A DNA stretch of 64,000 nt from Camarhynchus parvulus. Its lineage: Eukaryota > Chordata > Aves > Passeriformes > Thraupidae. The stretch covers positions 27,242,501 to 27,306,500 of the forward strand of contig NC_044572.1 in assembly GCF_901933205.1 (NCBI RefSeq), read 5' to 3'. The position numbers and the translations under genes were made by a program. Positions 46,231-60,625 of this stretch are shown here, one piece after another (the stretch's first letter is position 1; each line of letters opens with the position of its first letter). Below the pieces are notes generated by a model that was given only the letters and a program-made list of their open reading frames with translations, made no database searches and was not told the DNA's origin.

Positions 46231-49200
46231 GATGTAGTCATAAGTTCATACTTCCTGTTTTTGTAAGCAAAGGTGCTTGTAAGGTAGTTCCATAGGGCAG
46301 CCAATGACTCAGGGTGTTTTCTGTGCATCCCTGTCATAGTACACTATAGCTGCAGGAGAGGTTGTCTGTGGAATTCAGACTCATAACTTCATTTCATGGT
46401 GGCAATCATCTTCCCAGAGAACCATTATTATCCCTAAATTAACCTTTCCTGTGGGATGTAAGTCCTTCCTTTGTGGTAGCCTTAACACTTGATCTTGGCT
46501 TACTCAAACAGTTTAGTTGGTATTATTACTGTTCAAAATACATCAACTACCAGGTATATAAAGACTAGTCTTTGCTGGGTTTTTTCTGAGGTTTCTTTTG
46601 ACTGTAACTTTCACAGGAAAGGAGAGTATGAAGTGCTAGTCATAGGAAATATCGTGTCATTTATTAGTTTAGTGCAGCCTTTAGATAAACATCTTCATTT
46701 CTCTGATAGTCTAGTCGCTTTGTCTGAAGAAGAGTGAAGGTCCAAAGTGTGAAGCCAGGAGAATTCTTAAGAGTGTCTCCTGCAATAAGACCAAGTAGAT
46801 TCACTTATTTTGGGATATCACTGCTTATTCCAAGATAGAAAGTCAGGTTATCACATCTAAGCAGTCCTGAGGACAGGGTAGTACAAGCTTTTGGTAATAC
46901 TTCTTTGTGTATTCCTGAGTAGCAAAGGGACCTCTGTCTGTGGAGAGATGTGGAATCTGCCTCTCAATTCTCAGCTCTGTCAATTTACCTCACTGCACTG
47001 GAGAAATTAAAATTGAGAGCACAGATGATGATTAAAAATAGAGGAAAAGTCCAGCAGAAAGAGGAATGAAATATGGTTAGTTAGTAAAAGGTGACTAAGA
47101 GGAAGATGGGTATACAGTTTTTCTTTTGTGGAAAAAAAGCAGTTCAGCTGTGGAGGAGAGGAAGCTTCTGGGAATCAAAAGATGGAAATACACCTTTCAA
47201 ATTTTACAAACAGTTCAGTAATAGTTCATGTTGAAGCTGTTTTACTGAATGTGGAGTCATGTGGTTTATAAGGGAATGAGACTTTCTCCAATCATATTTA
47301 CTGCAGTTTGTACAAGAGAGAGAGGTGAGTCAGAAAGAGTTTTTTGGTTGGATTTGCAGGGAACCTTGAGAGGGGAGCACCAGTATGCTGAATTTCCAAA
47401 TTCAGAACCCACCATGAAACAAACCATCTAAGTTACTGATGGGTAAGTCAGCATGATAAACAAATATTTGTGATTTACACCCTGAAAAAGAGGTCCAAAA
47501 AGTGTTTGCAGAGCTTGAATTAAGCTAATGGCTTTTTATTTTAAATTTTGTTGAAGTCTTCTGGTACATCTTTCAATATCTGCTTAATGACTTAATGTGT
47601 GGAATTGACTACTGACTGGTGTATTATTTGTGTAATTTATGACTCATCTGAATTTAAACCATCAGCATTGGTGAGAATTGTTAAAGAAAAGCTCAAATGC
47701 AGTGGAATAGAGAAATATGAGAAAAGAGTAAAGAACACAAGGTGGCTAACAGCAAAGGGTTTCAGGAAGGTGGAGAAAATTTGAGAAGGTTGTGGAAAGT
47801 GGTGTTCAAAAAGAGTCTTCGGCTTGTGAATGTGAGGACACACAACTTCTAGTAGGAGAAAGTATGGAAAATCCCATGAGCTGCCACATTAATTTGAATA
47901 AAGCACTTTTTTTCCTGCTTACAATCTGATTTCCTCTCAGATAGGACAGTCTGAATCTAACACTCAGTTTCTTGTGTCATCAGTAGGATGGTATTTGTGG
48001 GATGTAATTTCATCACTCAAATGAGGTTTTGTTTTGTTGTGTAGTCATTCCTAATAGAAATGATGGTCAAATATTGAGTTCTCCTCAACAGGAAGGCAGA
48101 ATGGCATCCACTCCTCTTACTGCTGCCCTTCTTCCCAGCCACTTTTGATGCTCTAAAGTTAGATTTAATTCTATGTTGGATCAGGATCTAGACAGTTGTG
48201 AATTTTCTGTGAATTTCATTGGTGTCCTGAATCATCTGTTAGTGATTCAGGAAAGTGTGTGTATTCATCAGTATATTTCACATGCAGAAACCTTTTGAGT
48301 TATAAAGTAACTGAACTGACTTTGAAGTTAGAAGGATACTTTATTGTCTCCTTCCAAAAGCTGTACAAGCCTCTATAAAATTTAAGTTGTATAGATTTCA
48401 ATGCTTGAATAATTTTAATTAGTGTCCATCCTAAAATAAGGATGTGATTGATATTTAATGTTGTAGGTATTTCTTGGGGGTTTTAAGAATTGGATTTGAA
48501 AAGTGTCATTGAAAGAAGAATTCAGTGCATTTGGTGGGAGATAGATGTTCTCATCCTAATTTCAGTGTAATTTTGTTAGACCTTCCAAGCAATTTATATA
48601 GTTTCAGCAGTTTTCCTCCAATAATAATGCTTAAGATAGAATTTTTGTTCCCACAAGACTTTCAAAATTCAGAACTCCATCACTGTTACATTAGTATGCC
48701 CTTTTTTCTCTGATACTACACATTCTTTATAATGAATGGATGAAAGGAAATTCTCTGGGTGTTGTGATTATTTAAGATGCAAGCTTTTAAAATATTTTAA
48801 ATGCGTGAATGCACGTCCTTGAATAACACTGCAATTGTTCAATAAAGTTGAAAGGTTGGTGTATCAGTTTTCATGACCCTTATTCTGTTTTCTGTGATCA
48901 GCTTCACTTTGCATCTGGCAGTTGCATTGGTACATATATTTACATTGGTTTCTGATGGATATACAGAGATGCTGAAGAAAGTGGAGATTTGTTGCTGAAG
49001 TAGTTTTACTTTGCCTTTTTCATGTGTCTAAGGGGCAAGATGGGTGGGCTTTGTCTTTTTGATACCATTTCTCATGAGCAGCCCTTTAGTCTATGGGGGA
49101 TGATGGTGTCAGTGGTTTGTTATCTAAGTAAGAAAATACTAGTTTTGACAGTTCCCTTAAATGTGGGTCTCATAAGAGGCATATTCTCTTGTTTAATTAG

Positions 49201-49657
49201 AAGTAAAATAGAAGTACATGAGTTATGTGTATTAATTTCCTTTACCAATCCTGTGGCAAATTAATTAATCATGTTTTAATAGTGTAAGCCTAGAGGCTAA
49301 CAGCTGATCTTTCTGAATATGAATGTCTGCATTGCCAGAACAGTACAGATACAGAGGAAAAACTGTCCTATCCCTTCTCTTGGATAGAAAAATGAATTCA
49401 ACAACAACAAACCCCTACCAAAAAAAAAAATCAAAAAACCACACATAGAAAACATGGAGCACTTTAGGGTAAAATATAAATGATATGTTCATAGCATATG
49501 AACCTGAATAGCTTATGTGTCTGTGGTGCTTTTTGGGTACTGTGCAAATCGTTGTGGTTCTTAGCTAAGGAAGGATTAAGATAGGTACCCTCTAACCTGG
49601 TTCTGAACTATTAGACATTCAGTGCTTCCAGTTTATCTGGATAGAGCACAGACATTT

Positions 49658-49683
49658 TTCCATAATTAATTTCCATAATTAAT
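49658..49683. repeat. Tandem duplication, 13-bp unit, two copies
   Basis: TTCCATAATTAAT occurs twice in direct succession without a mismatch. The unit contains the homeodomain-like core TAATTA. Confidence 0.85.
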
Positions 49684-50787
49684 TAAGGTATAGTGATTTG
49701 TTTGATAGAAAAAGATGTGTCATACACTTAAGTCATCTGCCATTAGTTGTAAGTATGGTACAAGCATCCTAAAAGCATTGTATAATTCAGTTTTAACTGC
49801 ATTATTTCCTATACAAGGGAAGGAAATGTTGTTTGATTTCTGTTAATACAATTGGCTGCTGATACTGTCTTTTGTTTCCTGTTTTATCCTCCTTCCTTGA
49901 TCTTGGGGTAAAACCTTTCCCAACAAGTCCCTTTTGCATTTCAAGTTAGTACAAAAAGAATTTTTTTTTTAAACCCAAAGCTATAAATTTCATCAGCAGT
50001 GTGGCCAGTCCATCCTTACAGTATTTTATTACACTGAGGTTTTTACTTTTTAAACAAAGTATGATCTAACATGTTTTGAAATTATTGAATTGAAAGTAAT
50101 TCCATGGGAAAGTTTGTAATAATGCTCATGTGATATTTTTTTCCATCTGCTGTTATTAGACTATTAAATAACTGAATTTCCATCACTGCCATAATTCATT
50201 TCAGAAAATAATCATCATGAAGAATAAGCACCATCAAGAAGTAGAGAGATGATTTACACTCTTAGAGAACACAAGAATGTATCAGATAAAATATATTTGT
50301 ATATCTATCTGTATGTATAAATGCACAGTTCTTATGATTGCACTTGTGAAAAGCCTGTGCATTCTTTTCTAAGTTTCATAGGCCTAACCATATATTCTCT
50401 CTATTCTGTGTAGCTTCTGGCTTGAATGCATTTAATAGAAAATTTTTGTCAGACAGTTGTTGCTGTAAATGCATTCTTTCTAACCCATTGCTAATTAAAA
50501 AAAAATCTAGTGACAGGCATAGGGTGAGTTGGACTCATATTTAGTCTTGACCACTATTTTTTTTTGTTTAACTTCTGAGGAACTTCCCCACTCAGAAAAA
50601 TAATTGTAAATGTCCATGCTGTATGCACCTAACAGTCTGTTTCCTGATGAAAAATCATAAGTGATAACTTACTAGATTTTTTTTTATCATAGGTAAATAA
50701 TTCCCCTTTATATCAGTAGTGATACTGGAATGTCATTTTGTACTGGGAGCCTGCTGCTATACTGAGATCTGCAAATAGACATAACAC

Positions 50788-50838
50788 CACAAAAAAAAAA
50801 AACCAAAACAAACAAAACAAAAAAAAAACCCCCAAAAC
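50788..50838. repeat. A/C-rich low-complexity tract
   Basis: Runs of A broken by CC, CAAAC and CCCCC words. It may be the decayed tail of a plus-strand retroposon, but no body is visible upstream. Confidence 0.8.
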
Positions 50839-51981
50839 ATGGCATACTTTAACAAAGAGAAGAAAACATATTGGATCATCTGTGTCATCCATATCCTGGT
50901 AGACATAGTGATCCCTCCAGTGCATTTCTTAGTACTTCTTTCTGGTTTTAAAGCTTCTGAGCAGTGGTGGTTTTCATACTTCTGGGGTCTTTTCCTTTAT
51001 GCTCCTTCACAGTAAACATTCTGAAGGTGTTTATTGCATAATGTTTGTTATACTCCTCCTCTTTGTTTTCTCTGAGTGACAGCAAAAGAGTTGCAGCAGA
51101 TTACGGACCTGGGATTGAAATGCATTTTGAATATTTTCTGGATCTAAGTCAGATTCATTGTAGAAAAGACTGATATTTGGTTCCTTGTAGAATTACTTAT
51201 GGGTGCTTTGACCCATAATCCAACTCTTCTTGTCATAGTGTGTCTTCCAGTCATCAGTCTCATTTATCAAAACAGGGGAGTTGAGTCACCTTTTCAGATC
51301 ATTTGGCACTCAAGAGATTTGTTTGCTTTTACTTTTCATGCTTCTACAAGTAATTATTATTGTTACTGTAGTTTCCATTAATATTTCAGAACAAAAGTGG
51401 TAAGCCACATGCCTAAAGAGCCTTAGAGTCTTACTGTGTTAAAAGTGAATTAATAATGAACTGAGAAAAGGAACATAATACCTTTGACTACTGAAGTGGT
51501 TCCTCCATAAAATAAACTGGGAAATACGGTTAAGCATGTAAATGCTCTGGAGTTAGGAATTCATATTTTCCTGCTAATCTCTTCACATGACTGTTTTATG
51601 TAATCTTCTTAATAACTAAATATAAAGGTCGCAAGATGGCTGGAAAATGCTGTCGTGCAGTTATGCTTTTGAAGTCAAAATTTATTTATGTATATTTAAG
51701 CATTAAATGGCCTTAGGAAATGAGGGTTCTTCTTAGAAGAACATTATTAATTTAAAAAATGAATTAGATCTGTTCAAAATTTCCACAAATCCAAGACATT
51801 TTTTTATTTAACCTTTTCACAGTCTCTGCCCTTCTTTAAAGTACATTCAGTCCTGTATCATCTGTTACTCAGGAAGGTATTTAATACATGAGTGGGCATC
51901 ATTTGCATTATACAAGAAGATTAACTTTACAAGCTCTGCTATTAATCTGAGTAGCTCTACATATTGACCTATGAAAGAACA

Positions 51982-52009
51982 TAATTAAGTTAGCTTAATT
52001 AAGTTAGTT
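51982..52009. repeat. Tandem duplication, 14-bp unit, two copies
   Basis: TAATTAAGTTAGCT and TAATTAAGTTAGTT stand next to each other and differ only at the penultimate base. Confidence 0.8.
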
Positions 52010-53934
52010 AATTGTTACACTCTGATGAACTTACTATTGAGAGGAAATTAAAGGCAAATAGAAAATGGCATTCATTGGTTTGAAATCATGTTTTAAAGGG
52101 TTTCACAAAGATACTTTATATATAGATGACTAAAATATCTATTGTGTAATAAGCAAAGCAGATGCCATTAAAATCCCTGCAGCTTTCTCCTTTATTGCCT
52201 GACATTCATCTATATTTCTAAAAGAGATTTTAAAAGCATGCTAAAAATTTAGAAAATAAATGTTGTGTTTTTTCCCCCAATACCCAAAAAATTGAATTCA
52301 GAAATCCTGTCTACACATGGACTCCAGAGAAAAGCACACCATCGAAGTTCATTAAGTGTTATAATCTGATACTGAAGCCTGCTTTGGGATAGAGAAAAGA
52401 ATTTAAAGACCCCTAGAGCAGCAAGCAATACCTCATCATTTGTACGTTCCCACACATCAGCATAAGAATGTCTTTCTCATGCCGTGATAGAGGGGAAAGG
52501 AGAGACACTCCTGGAATTTACTCTGTCAGCTGCACTTCTGTTGTCAGGAGTGCCTGCAAGTTCACTGCAGGAAAACATTCAGGGTTTCAGCACAGATCTG
52601 TGCATGGATAGACCCTCCACATGACTCCAACATCTGGGATGCATTCATCAGTCTTGATAAGCACTGATAAGTACCCTGGAGATCATCAATTCCAAGTAGA
52701 TGCAATTAATAAACAGTAAGAAAAAATGGCCAAACGTGCAAAAATGTGCTACAGTGATTGCTGCCAAATGTGCAGTTTATTAATCTGTGAGATTCATTAA
52801 TATTACAGTGGCTTTATTTTGAAATTATTTTCTGTGAACAATTACTCTATTCCTTCTTTTTTTTTTTAATTTACCAGGTCTGTGCATTTTCTGGATGGCA
52901 TTCTTAAAGATTTTAGGAATTCTGCTTTCTTTCTGTTGTAAAAATTAATATTTTAACTCAAGTGAAAACAGTATTTTCCCTGAGGTATTATTCTTTGGCA
53001 TTTCCAGATCACATGAAAGGGTCATTGATCTGTGGATATATTCTCTGGAAAAATAGCAGCATTGAAAGCAGGAAGGCAGTGGCATTTAGAATCACTTGTG
53101 TACAAATTTGTATTCATATTGTGAAGACAGATAAGTTTGATATGCATTCTTACAAAGAGAAAAAAAATCTTTCCTTAAATAATGCTTAATTCTTTTTTAT
53201 TTAAAAAATCTGAAACAATTTTTACAATTAATAGGCTAGGAAGAAGCAATTAAATTATAGCTACTGTATATTTTATGAGACACATTGTTTTTCTTTAACA
53301 GCTTCTACAAGAAAATATTATATTTTTGTAAACTCAAATTTAATTTTTGTAAATTCAATTTGAAATTAGCATGTTGTTGCATTTACCCCCTTTAAAATGT
53401 TATTGGAGCTTTAAACAACTTGTTATATTCTAGGAGGAAAGAACAGCTTTGTTTTCAGCTTCAAGACATGCTTTAAATCATAATTTATTTTTTTATAGAA
53501 GGAGAGAGAGTGGAAAATTGATTGGAAAATTAGAATTAAGTGAGCTTTAGGTGGGAAAATGGGAAGAAGTTCAAGTTTAGGGCTGTTTCCCATCTGCTGA
53601 GGATTTTGATGGTTGTACTGATGTCAGTGAGCTTCAGTGGACCTGTGTGCACTATCTCGTCAGCTTTGACTGTGCTGCTTTGAGATATCCATGATGTGGC
53701 ATGGTGCAATGTCACATAGGCCACTGTTGTCACCTCCTGTGTGTCCCATGTGATACACAATGGAAGTTCTTTCCTGGAGGAAAGTAAGTGTAGCTTCTCT
53801 CTTCAATATATTATGGACACAGTCTTAATGTTCTATTTTTTGTTTCTTTCCTGAGGGATTTGTTGTGTTCTCTCTTACCTGTAATATTTAAATATAATAT
53901 TTCAATTAGGCTAATACATTCTTTGGTCATTGCA

Positions 53935-53964
53935 TGCAGTGTAAATATTAGGGTTTACACTGCA
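53935..53964. repeat. Perfect inverted repeat, 11-bp arms
   Basis: TGCAGTGTAAA (53935-53945) and TTTACACTGCA (53954-53964) are exact reverse complements around TATTAGGG. It can form a small stem-loop. Confidence 0.85.
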
Positions 53965-54521
53965 CTACATGAACAAAGCAGTGATCCTTTTTGTAGATGA
54001 TAAATAATATCAGAAATTTCCTAATTTAATATGATAGGTTGAACCCTTTTAAGTTATTACAGGCTAGATTTGAGATAATGAAGCTTGAACAGAGTCAAAG
54101 ATTCCAATGTCGTCCTTAAGGTAGTGAAGATAAGCAGAGGTCAGTCAGTAGTCATTAATAACGTAGGTTATATAGATTTTCTCTACCCAGTTGCTTTGGG
54201 GTTATCTCTAAACTGCAGTGCAATTCCAATAGTGTCCCAATGCTGCTTTGCCAAACTATTGTTACTTTACATCTCTCTCACTGTTAAACGGAATATTTAC
54301 ACACTGAAGAGTTCATATTGTCTAAATACTTCAGCGCAGTAGGATCAGTGATTTGTTATTTGTAAGAGTACATCTTTTTGCTATTAGTGTGTATTTTTGT
54401 GATAGACATATATACATTAATCTACCTGAAATTACAGTATTTTAAAACTAAATTTATATTAACTTCAAGCGTGTATTTTCTAAAGACTATCAAGTAGGTT
54501 AACACGCACTATTATCTTTAA

Positions 54522-54542
54522 TAGCAGGTCATTGACCTGCTA
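54522..54542. promoter_or_regulatory. Perfect palindrome containing an IR1 nuclear-receptor-type site
   Basis: TAGCAGGTCA (54522-54531), a single T, then TGACCTGCTA (54533-54542) form a 21-bp palindrome with no mismatch. The core is two perfect AGGTCA half-sites as an inverted repeat spaced by one base (IR1), the arrangement bound by FXR/RXR-type and ecdysone-receptor-type dimers. Whether any receptor binds here is inference. The surrounding intron shows no further recognised sites. Confidence 0.5.
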
Positions 54543-55789
54543 AATCCTTTTTAAGTGAACAGTTTCCTATACTTAATTTTTAAGTATGGCTACATAGCTA
54601 TCATAGTTTCCCAAAATCTCTAGATGGCCTGGAATACCCAGAACTACATATTCTATACTCTATGCTGTAGCTATGGTCTTTGTTTTACTTAGAAACTGAA
54701 GGTCTTCCTGAAAATACAGTTAAATTCAGAGAGACTTAGACTGTGATGAGGAGTGGTACCTTTGGAAAGATGATTTCCCATTAGCTGGTCCTAGGGTGTT
54801 TTACTCTGGTAAGATTCTTATTTAAGTGATTGGAATCATCACAGAATAATAGCACACACCTCCTGTCAATTAAGACACTTCTGTGTCTTCTCATAACAAC
54901 TGCTTTGTATTATTCTGTAGTTCTGCGTATGCACAATAAAGATGGAGATATGTCTACTGCATGACTTAGCTGGCTAAAGCTATTTGCCTAAAACTCCATG
55001 GATTCTGCCAGTGCTTGCCAAGGCAGATACTTGCAGAGGAATTCCCAAGGCACCTGGAAGTGGCTTTAACCTAGAGGGATGTCTGAGATGGGCTCTGCAA
55101 TTCAATGGCCACCAGACTGAGCCACAGGACTGCTGAAAGGGCAGTGCGTGTTCACAGACTGCCTGCTGCTCTTGTTGGAGTAGCAGGTGAGTGAGCTGGG
55201 TCAGTGGGCTGCTCTGGCAGACCATGGAGGGTTATCCATGGGGGTGAAGGACCATGAGCTCCATCTTCAGTGTCAGCATCTGCAGTTCAATGGTCCAGGG
55301 CTGACACAGAGATTGCGTTGTCATTTGAGTGCTTTGGAAAAAATTAATTAGAATAATCTTCAAAATACTTGCTAGTGTTTCTGGATTTGCTGTATTAGCC
55401 AGCTCTTCCATACTTATCCCTTCAAAAGGAGCACTTTTTTCCCATTTAACAGCCATATTCCAGTTTATCCCTCAAGAGTAGGCTTGTCATATTTGGATTG
55501 CTCAGGAGATGGACAGAAAATGAGAGCTAATGTTGTAACTAATGAAAATCCTGATTTTTTCTGCAAATTAGGATCAATTTCTGCCTGTAAGATGATTAGT
55601 TACACAAAATTTAGACTCCTATTTGGTATCAAGAACCACAAGGCCTGGAATTCACACGAAGTGGTGGTGTGTCTACTTGCATCCTTGTGAAGTTTTTTTG
55701 TGATAGTTTTCAGGAGAAATCTTGCCAGACTATTAGTGGGTAGAGGCATATCCACACTTTGCTTGTTGGAGAACTACCAGTGTTGATTT

Positions 55790-56555
55790 GGATTCATCAA
55801 GGTACAGGGAACCATGTGTGTCCTGCTCTTGGTCACAACACCCCAATGCAGTGGTACAGGCTGGGTGCAGAGAGGCTGGAAAACTGCCCAGCAAAAAAGT
55901 CTCAGTGTGCTGGTGACTGCCGTTGAATATAAGCCAACAGAGTGCCCTGGTGGCCAAGAAGGCCAGTGGCATCCTGGATTTAACAGGGTTGCTGTGGTCA
56001 GCAGAACCAGGAGAGTGACTGTCCCCCTGTACTTGACACTGCTGAGGCCACACCTCAAGTCCTGTGTCCTGTTTTGAGCCTTTCACTGCAAGAAAGACAC
56101 TGAGGTGCTGGAGGGTGTCCAGAAAAGGCAACAGAATTGGGAAGGGTCTGGAGCACAAGTCTTGGGAGGAGCAGCAAAGGATTTGGGAGTGTTTAGTCTG
56201 GAGAAAAGGAAGCTTGGGGGGACCTTAACACTCTCTACAACCACCTGAAAGGGGGCTGCCCTGAGGTGGGGTTGCTCTCTTCTCCCAGGTAACAAGGGAC
56301 ACAACCAGAAGTGGCCTCAAGTTGTGCCAGGGCAGGTTTAGATAGGATGTTAGGAAAAAATGTCCTGAAAGAAAGGTTCCTCAGAGAAATAACTGAGTCA
56401 CCACCCCTGGAGATATTTAAAAGACTTGTAGTTCTTGAATTTAGGGACATGGTTTACTGGTGAACTTGGCATTGGCAGGGCAATGGTTGGGCTTAGGCAT
56501 CTTAGAGTGTTTTTAGTTTTTTTCCATTTAAATTATTCCATAATTCCATGATTCG
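55790..56555 (+). mobile_element. CR1 LINE, 5'-truncated, plus orientation
   Basis: The copy retains the distal part of the CR1 reverse-transcriptase frame and the 3' UTR. Characteristic CR1 words in order include GTGGCCAAGAAGGCCAGTGG-like sequence near 55950, CTCAAGTCCTGTGTCCTGTT at 56053, GAGGTGCTGGAGGGTGTCCA at 56101, TCAAGTTGTGCCAGGG near 56318 and GAGTCACCACCCCTGGAG near 56395. It ends near TTCCATAATTCCATGATTC, the octamer-like CR1 terminus. Part of the 3' UTR (the 'ggaacaggctgccc' portion) is missing just before 56380. Frames are broken by stops and indels, so it is a dead copy. The 5' end is uncertain by tens of bases. Confidence 0.9.
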
Positions 56556-59500
56556 GAGTTCAAGTCTAGGATTATAACCTGAGAATTCTATCTGAGAACA
56601 GAAAAAAATTCAAGTACTAGCTTCTAATCTTTGGGAGACTTACAATCAAAATTCCAAAATGAGCTGCCAGTGGAGAAAGTTGCCTTAAGTCTGTACAGCT
56701 GACAATAGAACTATTCCCTGTATATTTTCCAATCCTTTGATTGTACTTGCCTACAGTTTTCCCCAAATTTTCAGTAGACTTTTTGTCCACTGCCTATAGG
56801 CACTAGCTATAGCTAAACTCTGTTAAACCAATATTGGTCACATGGGTATTATGAAAATAAATGTCCAGAGTTTAGGAGCATAAAGACAGGTCTTTAGAAA
56901 ATACCCATTACAGAAATGTAAAAAATCAGTTAAAATAAAGGCGTAGTTGTTCTAATATATCTCTGAATCTGGGAGATATAATGCTCAAAATGGGAGACAA
57001 GATACTAAGTGCATGAAAAAAGACAACATAAGGGAAGGAGAAGAGATTTTTAAGGCATTTTAGATGCTTATTTTTATTCTCATTTTCTGACAGTCTTTAT
57101 TTATATATTTAGCTCTGGGAAAAAAAATCTCAGTAAGTCAGCATTTAAAAACAGATTCACCCACAGACTATAATTTGTGTGCATGTGTGCATGCTGTGCA
57201 AACTTTTAGATGTTTTTTCTGCAAAATGTTGCTTGTTTTAACAGTCTCTTTGTGGTTTCAAGGGTGATATTTGAATTGGGAATTGAGGCAAAGATGATAG
57301 TTTTGTTCAGTGTGTAGATAATCCTAAAGTCACCATTTTTCATATTGTAGTCTGATAAGCAGCAGAGTAAAAATAACCCAATTTTGAAGTCATGGTATTA
57401 CTTGAGAAAGCTTTTAGTGTCTGCAGAGGCATCAAGATATTCAAAAAGGGGAAGCACGTTAAAACCTTACCAAAAAATAAATCAAATTACCCTGTTACTG
57501 TAGGAAAGATGAAGTAGAGAAAACTTCCTTCTCCACCGCAAGCATGACTACAAGATCTCTCTTATGCCATGGAGTGAAATACATTTGATCCCCCCATCCC
57601 TGCCTTAAGATCTCATGCAAAAGCACTAAGAACTCAGAGAAAATCTGAAATCAACATTTATTTCAATTATTTTATCTCAAATTAAAAGGTGGAAGAGCTT
57701 GGTGTGTTCTTTAAAATACTATTCCTAAAGCCTATGGTTTCTGAATTCTTCATATGATACTAAGTGTTTCAGGTGGAATTTCTTTATCTCTAAAGTACTT
57801 GTATATAATAATATTTAATTTTGGAAATGAATATGGGTAAATTTGATTTGTTCATCCCTTCATCATGCAGTCTTCTGTGGGGCCATTGTATGTGGCAAGA
57901 AACTGGACTAGAGAAATATTTGCTGCTATCCATTGTAGCTCCTTGTTTCTTTACGTCACAAGTTAACCTGCCAATGCTCGTGTGTAGTGATGAAGCCAAG
58001 AAATAGTGCCAAAAATTAAAACTTTTCAGATGCAGTATTACAGATGTGCTGTGCTGATTCCAGGCTGGATGTTTTTTTCAGCTAAGTTAGCATCTATGAA
58101 TTGTGATTTCTAGTTCACTATTTAATACAAGCATAGCACTTTGAGAAAATGTCTTAGCCAATTCTCCAGAGTATTATAACTTTACAGCTTCCTTATTTTT
58201 TATTTACTGAATTAATGTTACTTTCTTTTCATTTAGGTCGATATGTATTGAATTTAATAAGCACAGGGTTTCAGCGTTATGATCTGTGAGCTCCCATAAC
58301 ACAGATCAGCAAATAATTCTGTGCAATTAAATATTATACTTTCCTTGTGGCAATCTTACCCCAATAACTTGTAATTTTGGGTATTTGTTTTTAGCTCCAT
58401 AATTTGTATCATGAATGCATTTCAGTGTTGCAGTCAGGGCTATATGGTTAAAATCACTGAATCAAAAAGAAGAAAAAAAAAGGAAAATAATGACCTCAAG
58501 GAGCTTCCATTTCTAGTATCAAACCAGACATTATGGATCAAAAAAAAAGTTGTTTTAGTTATTTTTAGTCCATTTTGGCTAGAGTTTGGACTTAATAGGA
58601 TAAATCTATTTTTTTAAAGGAAAGACTGATCATAAGATTGATACTATTTTTTTAAAACATTTGATAATTTCACATTCTTTTACTAAAGTGTTTATTATTG
58701 AGCAGGTTATAATAGCCTCTACTTCTCTACATAATGTAGAAACTTAAGTTAGTAATAGAATCCAGATTAAAGGCAGTGATCACAGAATGGAACAAATTAA
58801 TTCCTAGTCTTATTAACTGGTAAACTTAAGCTTAAGCTAGAGAGGTATTGCACATACCAGCCAGGAAAATGGAAGGTTGTTTGTATAAATATTTTTGCAC
58901 TGTTAAAGCAGGTCATTAATAGGCTTTATCAAATCAGACCAAGGATCTGTGTCAAGCAGCTTCATCATCCAGAGAGTCACGAAGTGAATGTCATCAAAAA
59001 TCACTGGGCCTAAACACTTATCAGTTCACTATGATGAAATGACTGCATTTTTGTTTGCACAATAACCTCAAATCCTCATATTAAAAAGTGGCAAATTTTT
59101 TTGCCCTTTACTGTTCTAAGTGTGACACATGTAACAATTATTCATCACTCCATAATGGATCATTTTTATCAGAGTTTTGTGTCTTTTCTGTATACATAGA
59201 ATAAATATTTATGTTTTCTCATTTTTTCTGAACTAGAAGATACTGGTAGAATAGGTTTGAAGTGTCAACTATAATTCATTGCATGCAAAGAAAAGCTTTA
59301 TACTGATACTGTGCAAAAGGAAAAGAATATCTAAATCATTTCAGCAGCAAGCTTATAACCAAGATAATATCAGCATTTTCCTTCTTGAAAATATATATGC
59401 CATAAATTAAAGGAGGTCTTCAGTATTTTATTAAAATGCTTCAGACAAGTTTAACCCTGTCTTCAACGGGCATATATGTATGAATACGAAAACCTTTTTT

Positions 59501-60625
59501 AAAAATAAAATGAAGGTCAAGTCAAAGTTAAACCAAGCTTGCAGTAAACTTCCTACTAATCCTGCAAATATTTTGTTTAGAAGACATTAGAAAACTATGA
59601 TACATGTTTAGTGTCAATTTAAAGATGCCCATTTTATTCTTACAGAAAACTTAAGATATATCTAGCACTTCACTGTTTTGTACAATAGTAATGTAGTCTG
59701 GGGAAAAAATACAAAATATGTGTATACTGAGTGTATTTGAATGAACTCTTAATTTAGTTGAAATTAGCCTTAGCAGTAAATGTAGTAGTGGAGAGGAACA
59801 TATCACAGTATATAAATATGTTTAAATAAATACATAGAAAAGTAATTGGGTTAATAAGAATATAATATAATAATTAGAATCCAAAATATACTTGTAATGA
59901 AGCATTTTATATACAAATACTACAGTTCTTATAAGTACTATGGTATCTCACCACATTTTCAACTCTGCTTCCAGCTTCTTTAGCAAGAAAATGCAGGGAA
60001 GTGTTGGTACTGCTTGTGAGGAATTAACAACAGAAGAGAAAAGTTGTATGTGATGAAACCTGCATCTGTTTTGTGGAATTTGCAGCTGTCCCTTTGTTAT
60101 TGTTTTAAACCCATTCGATTTGTAGTACTTTAAAATGTCATATCCCACATTTCTCTAATCTGTTGAAGGGTGAGTGGTTAAGTTTTGTGCTTTTGTTGTG
60201 AATGCTCTTTTCCCAAGTCCTGCAACAGCAACTCCCTCATTTATGGCTACTATCTCCCTAATTCCAGCTGCGGCTTTGCAATCTTCTGAGAGTGGCACTC
60301 TCCAAGGTACCTAGTCAGAAGTGACATTGCTTTTTTTAGAGCCAGTCCCGTCAAAAAAGACCCAAGGCATCCATCACAGCTTTTTTGCAAACAAGCAGAA
60401 AGCTGAAATGAAGTCTTATTGTTTCTGATATATGTGAGAATTTTACTTTGAACTCCAAGTGTTTTCTTCCAGCAATAAATTTAATCACTAATTAGTATCA
60501 CATCATGCTGATGATTTAGTAAGGTCATGTATTTAATAAGAAGCATTAAAATATAATTTTGTAGGGTATACCCAGTGTTTTGGTTTAGAACTGCTGCCTA
60601 GAAATGTGATAATTGTTTTCTTCAG

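Larger units (their letters stand above)
45713..55789. other. Intronic or downstream sequence, no gene seen
   Basis: AT-rich sequence following the candidate exon's donor. It holds a GTA microsatellite (46204-46230), an A/C-rich tract (50788-50838), short tandem duplications at 49658 and 51982, an inverted repeat at 53935 and an IR1 palindrome at 54522. A somewhat GC-rich patch at about 54980-55290 is open on the minus strand. It may be old repeat debris, but I recognise no family. Confidence 0.5.
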
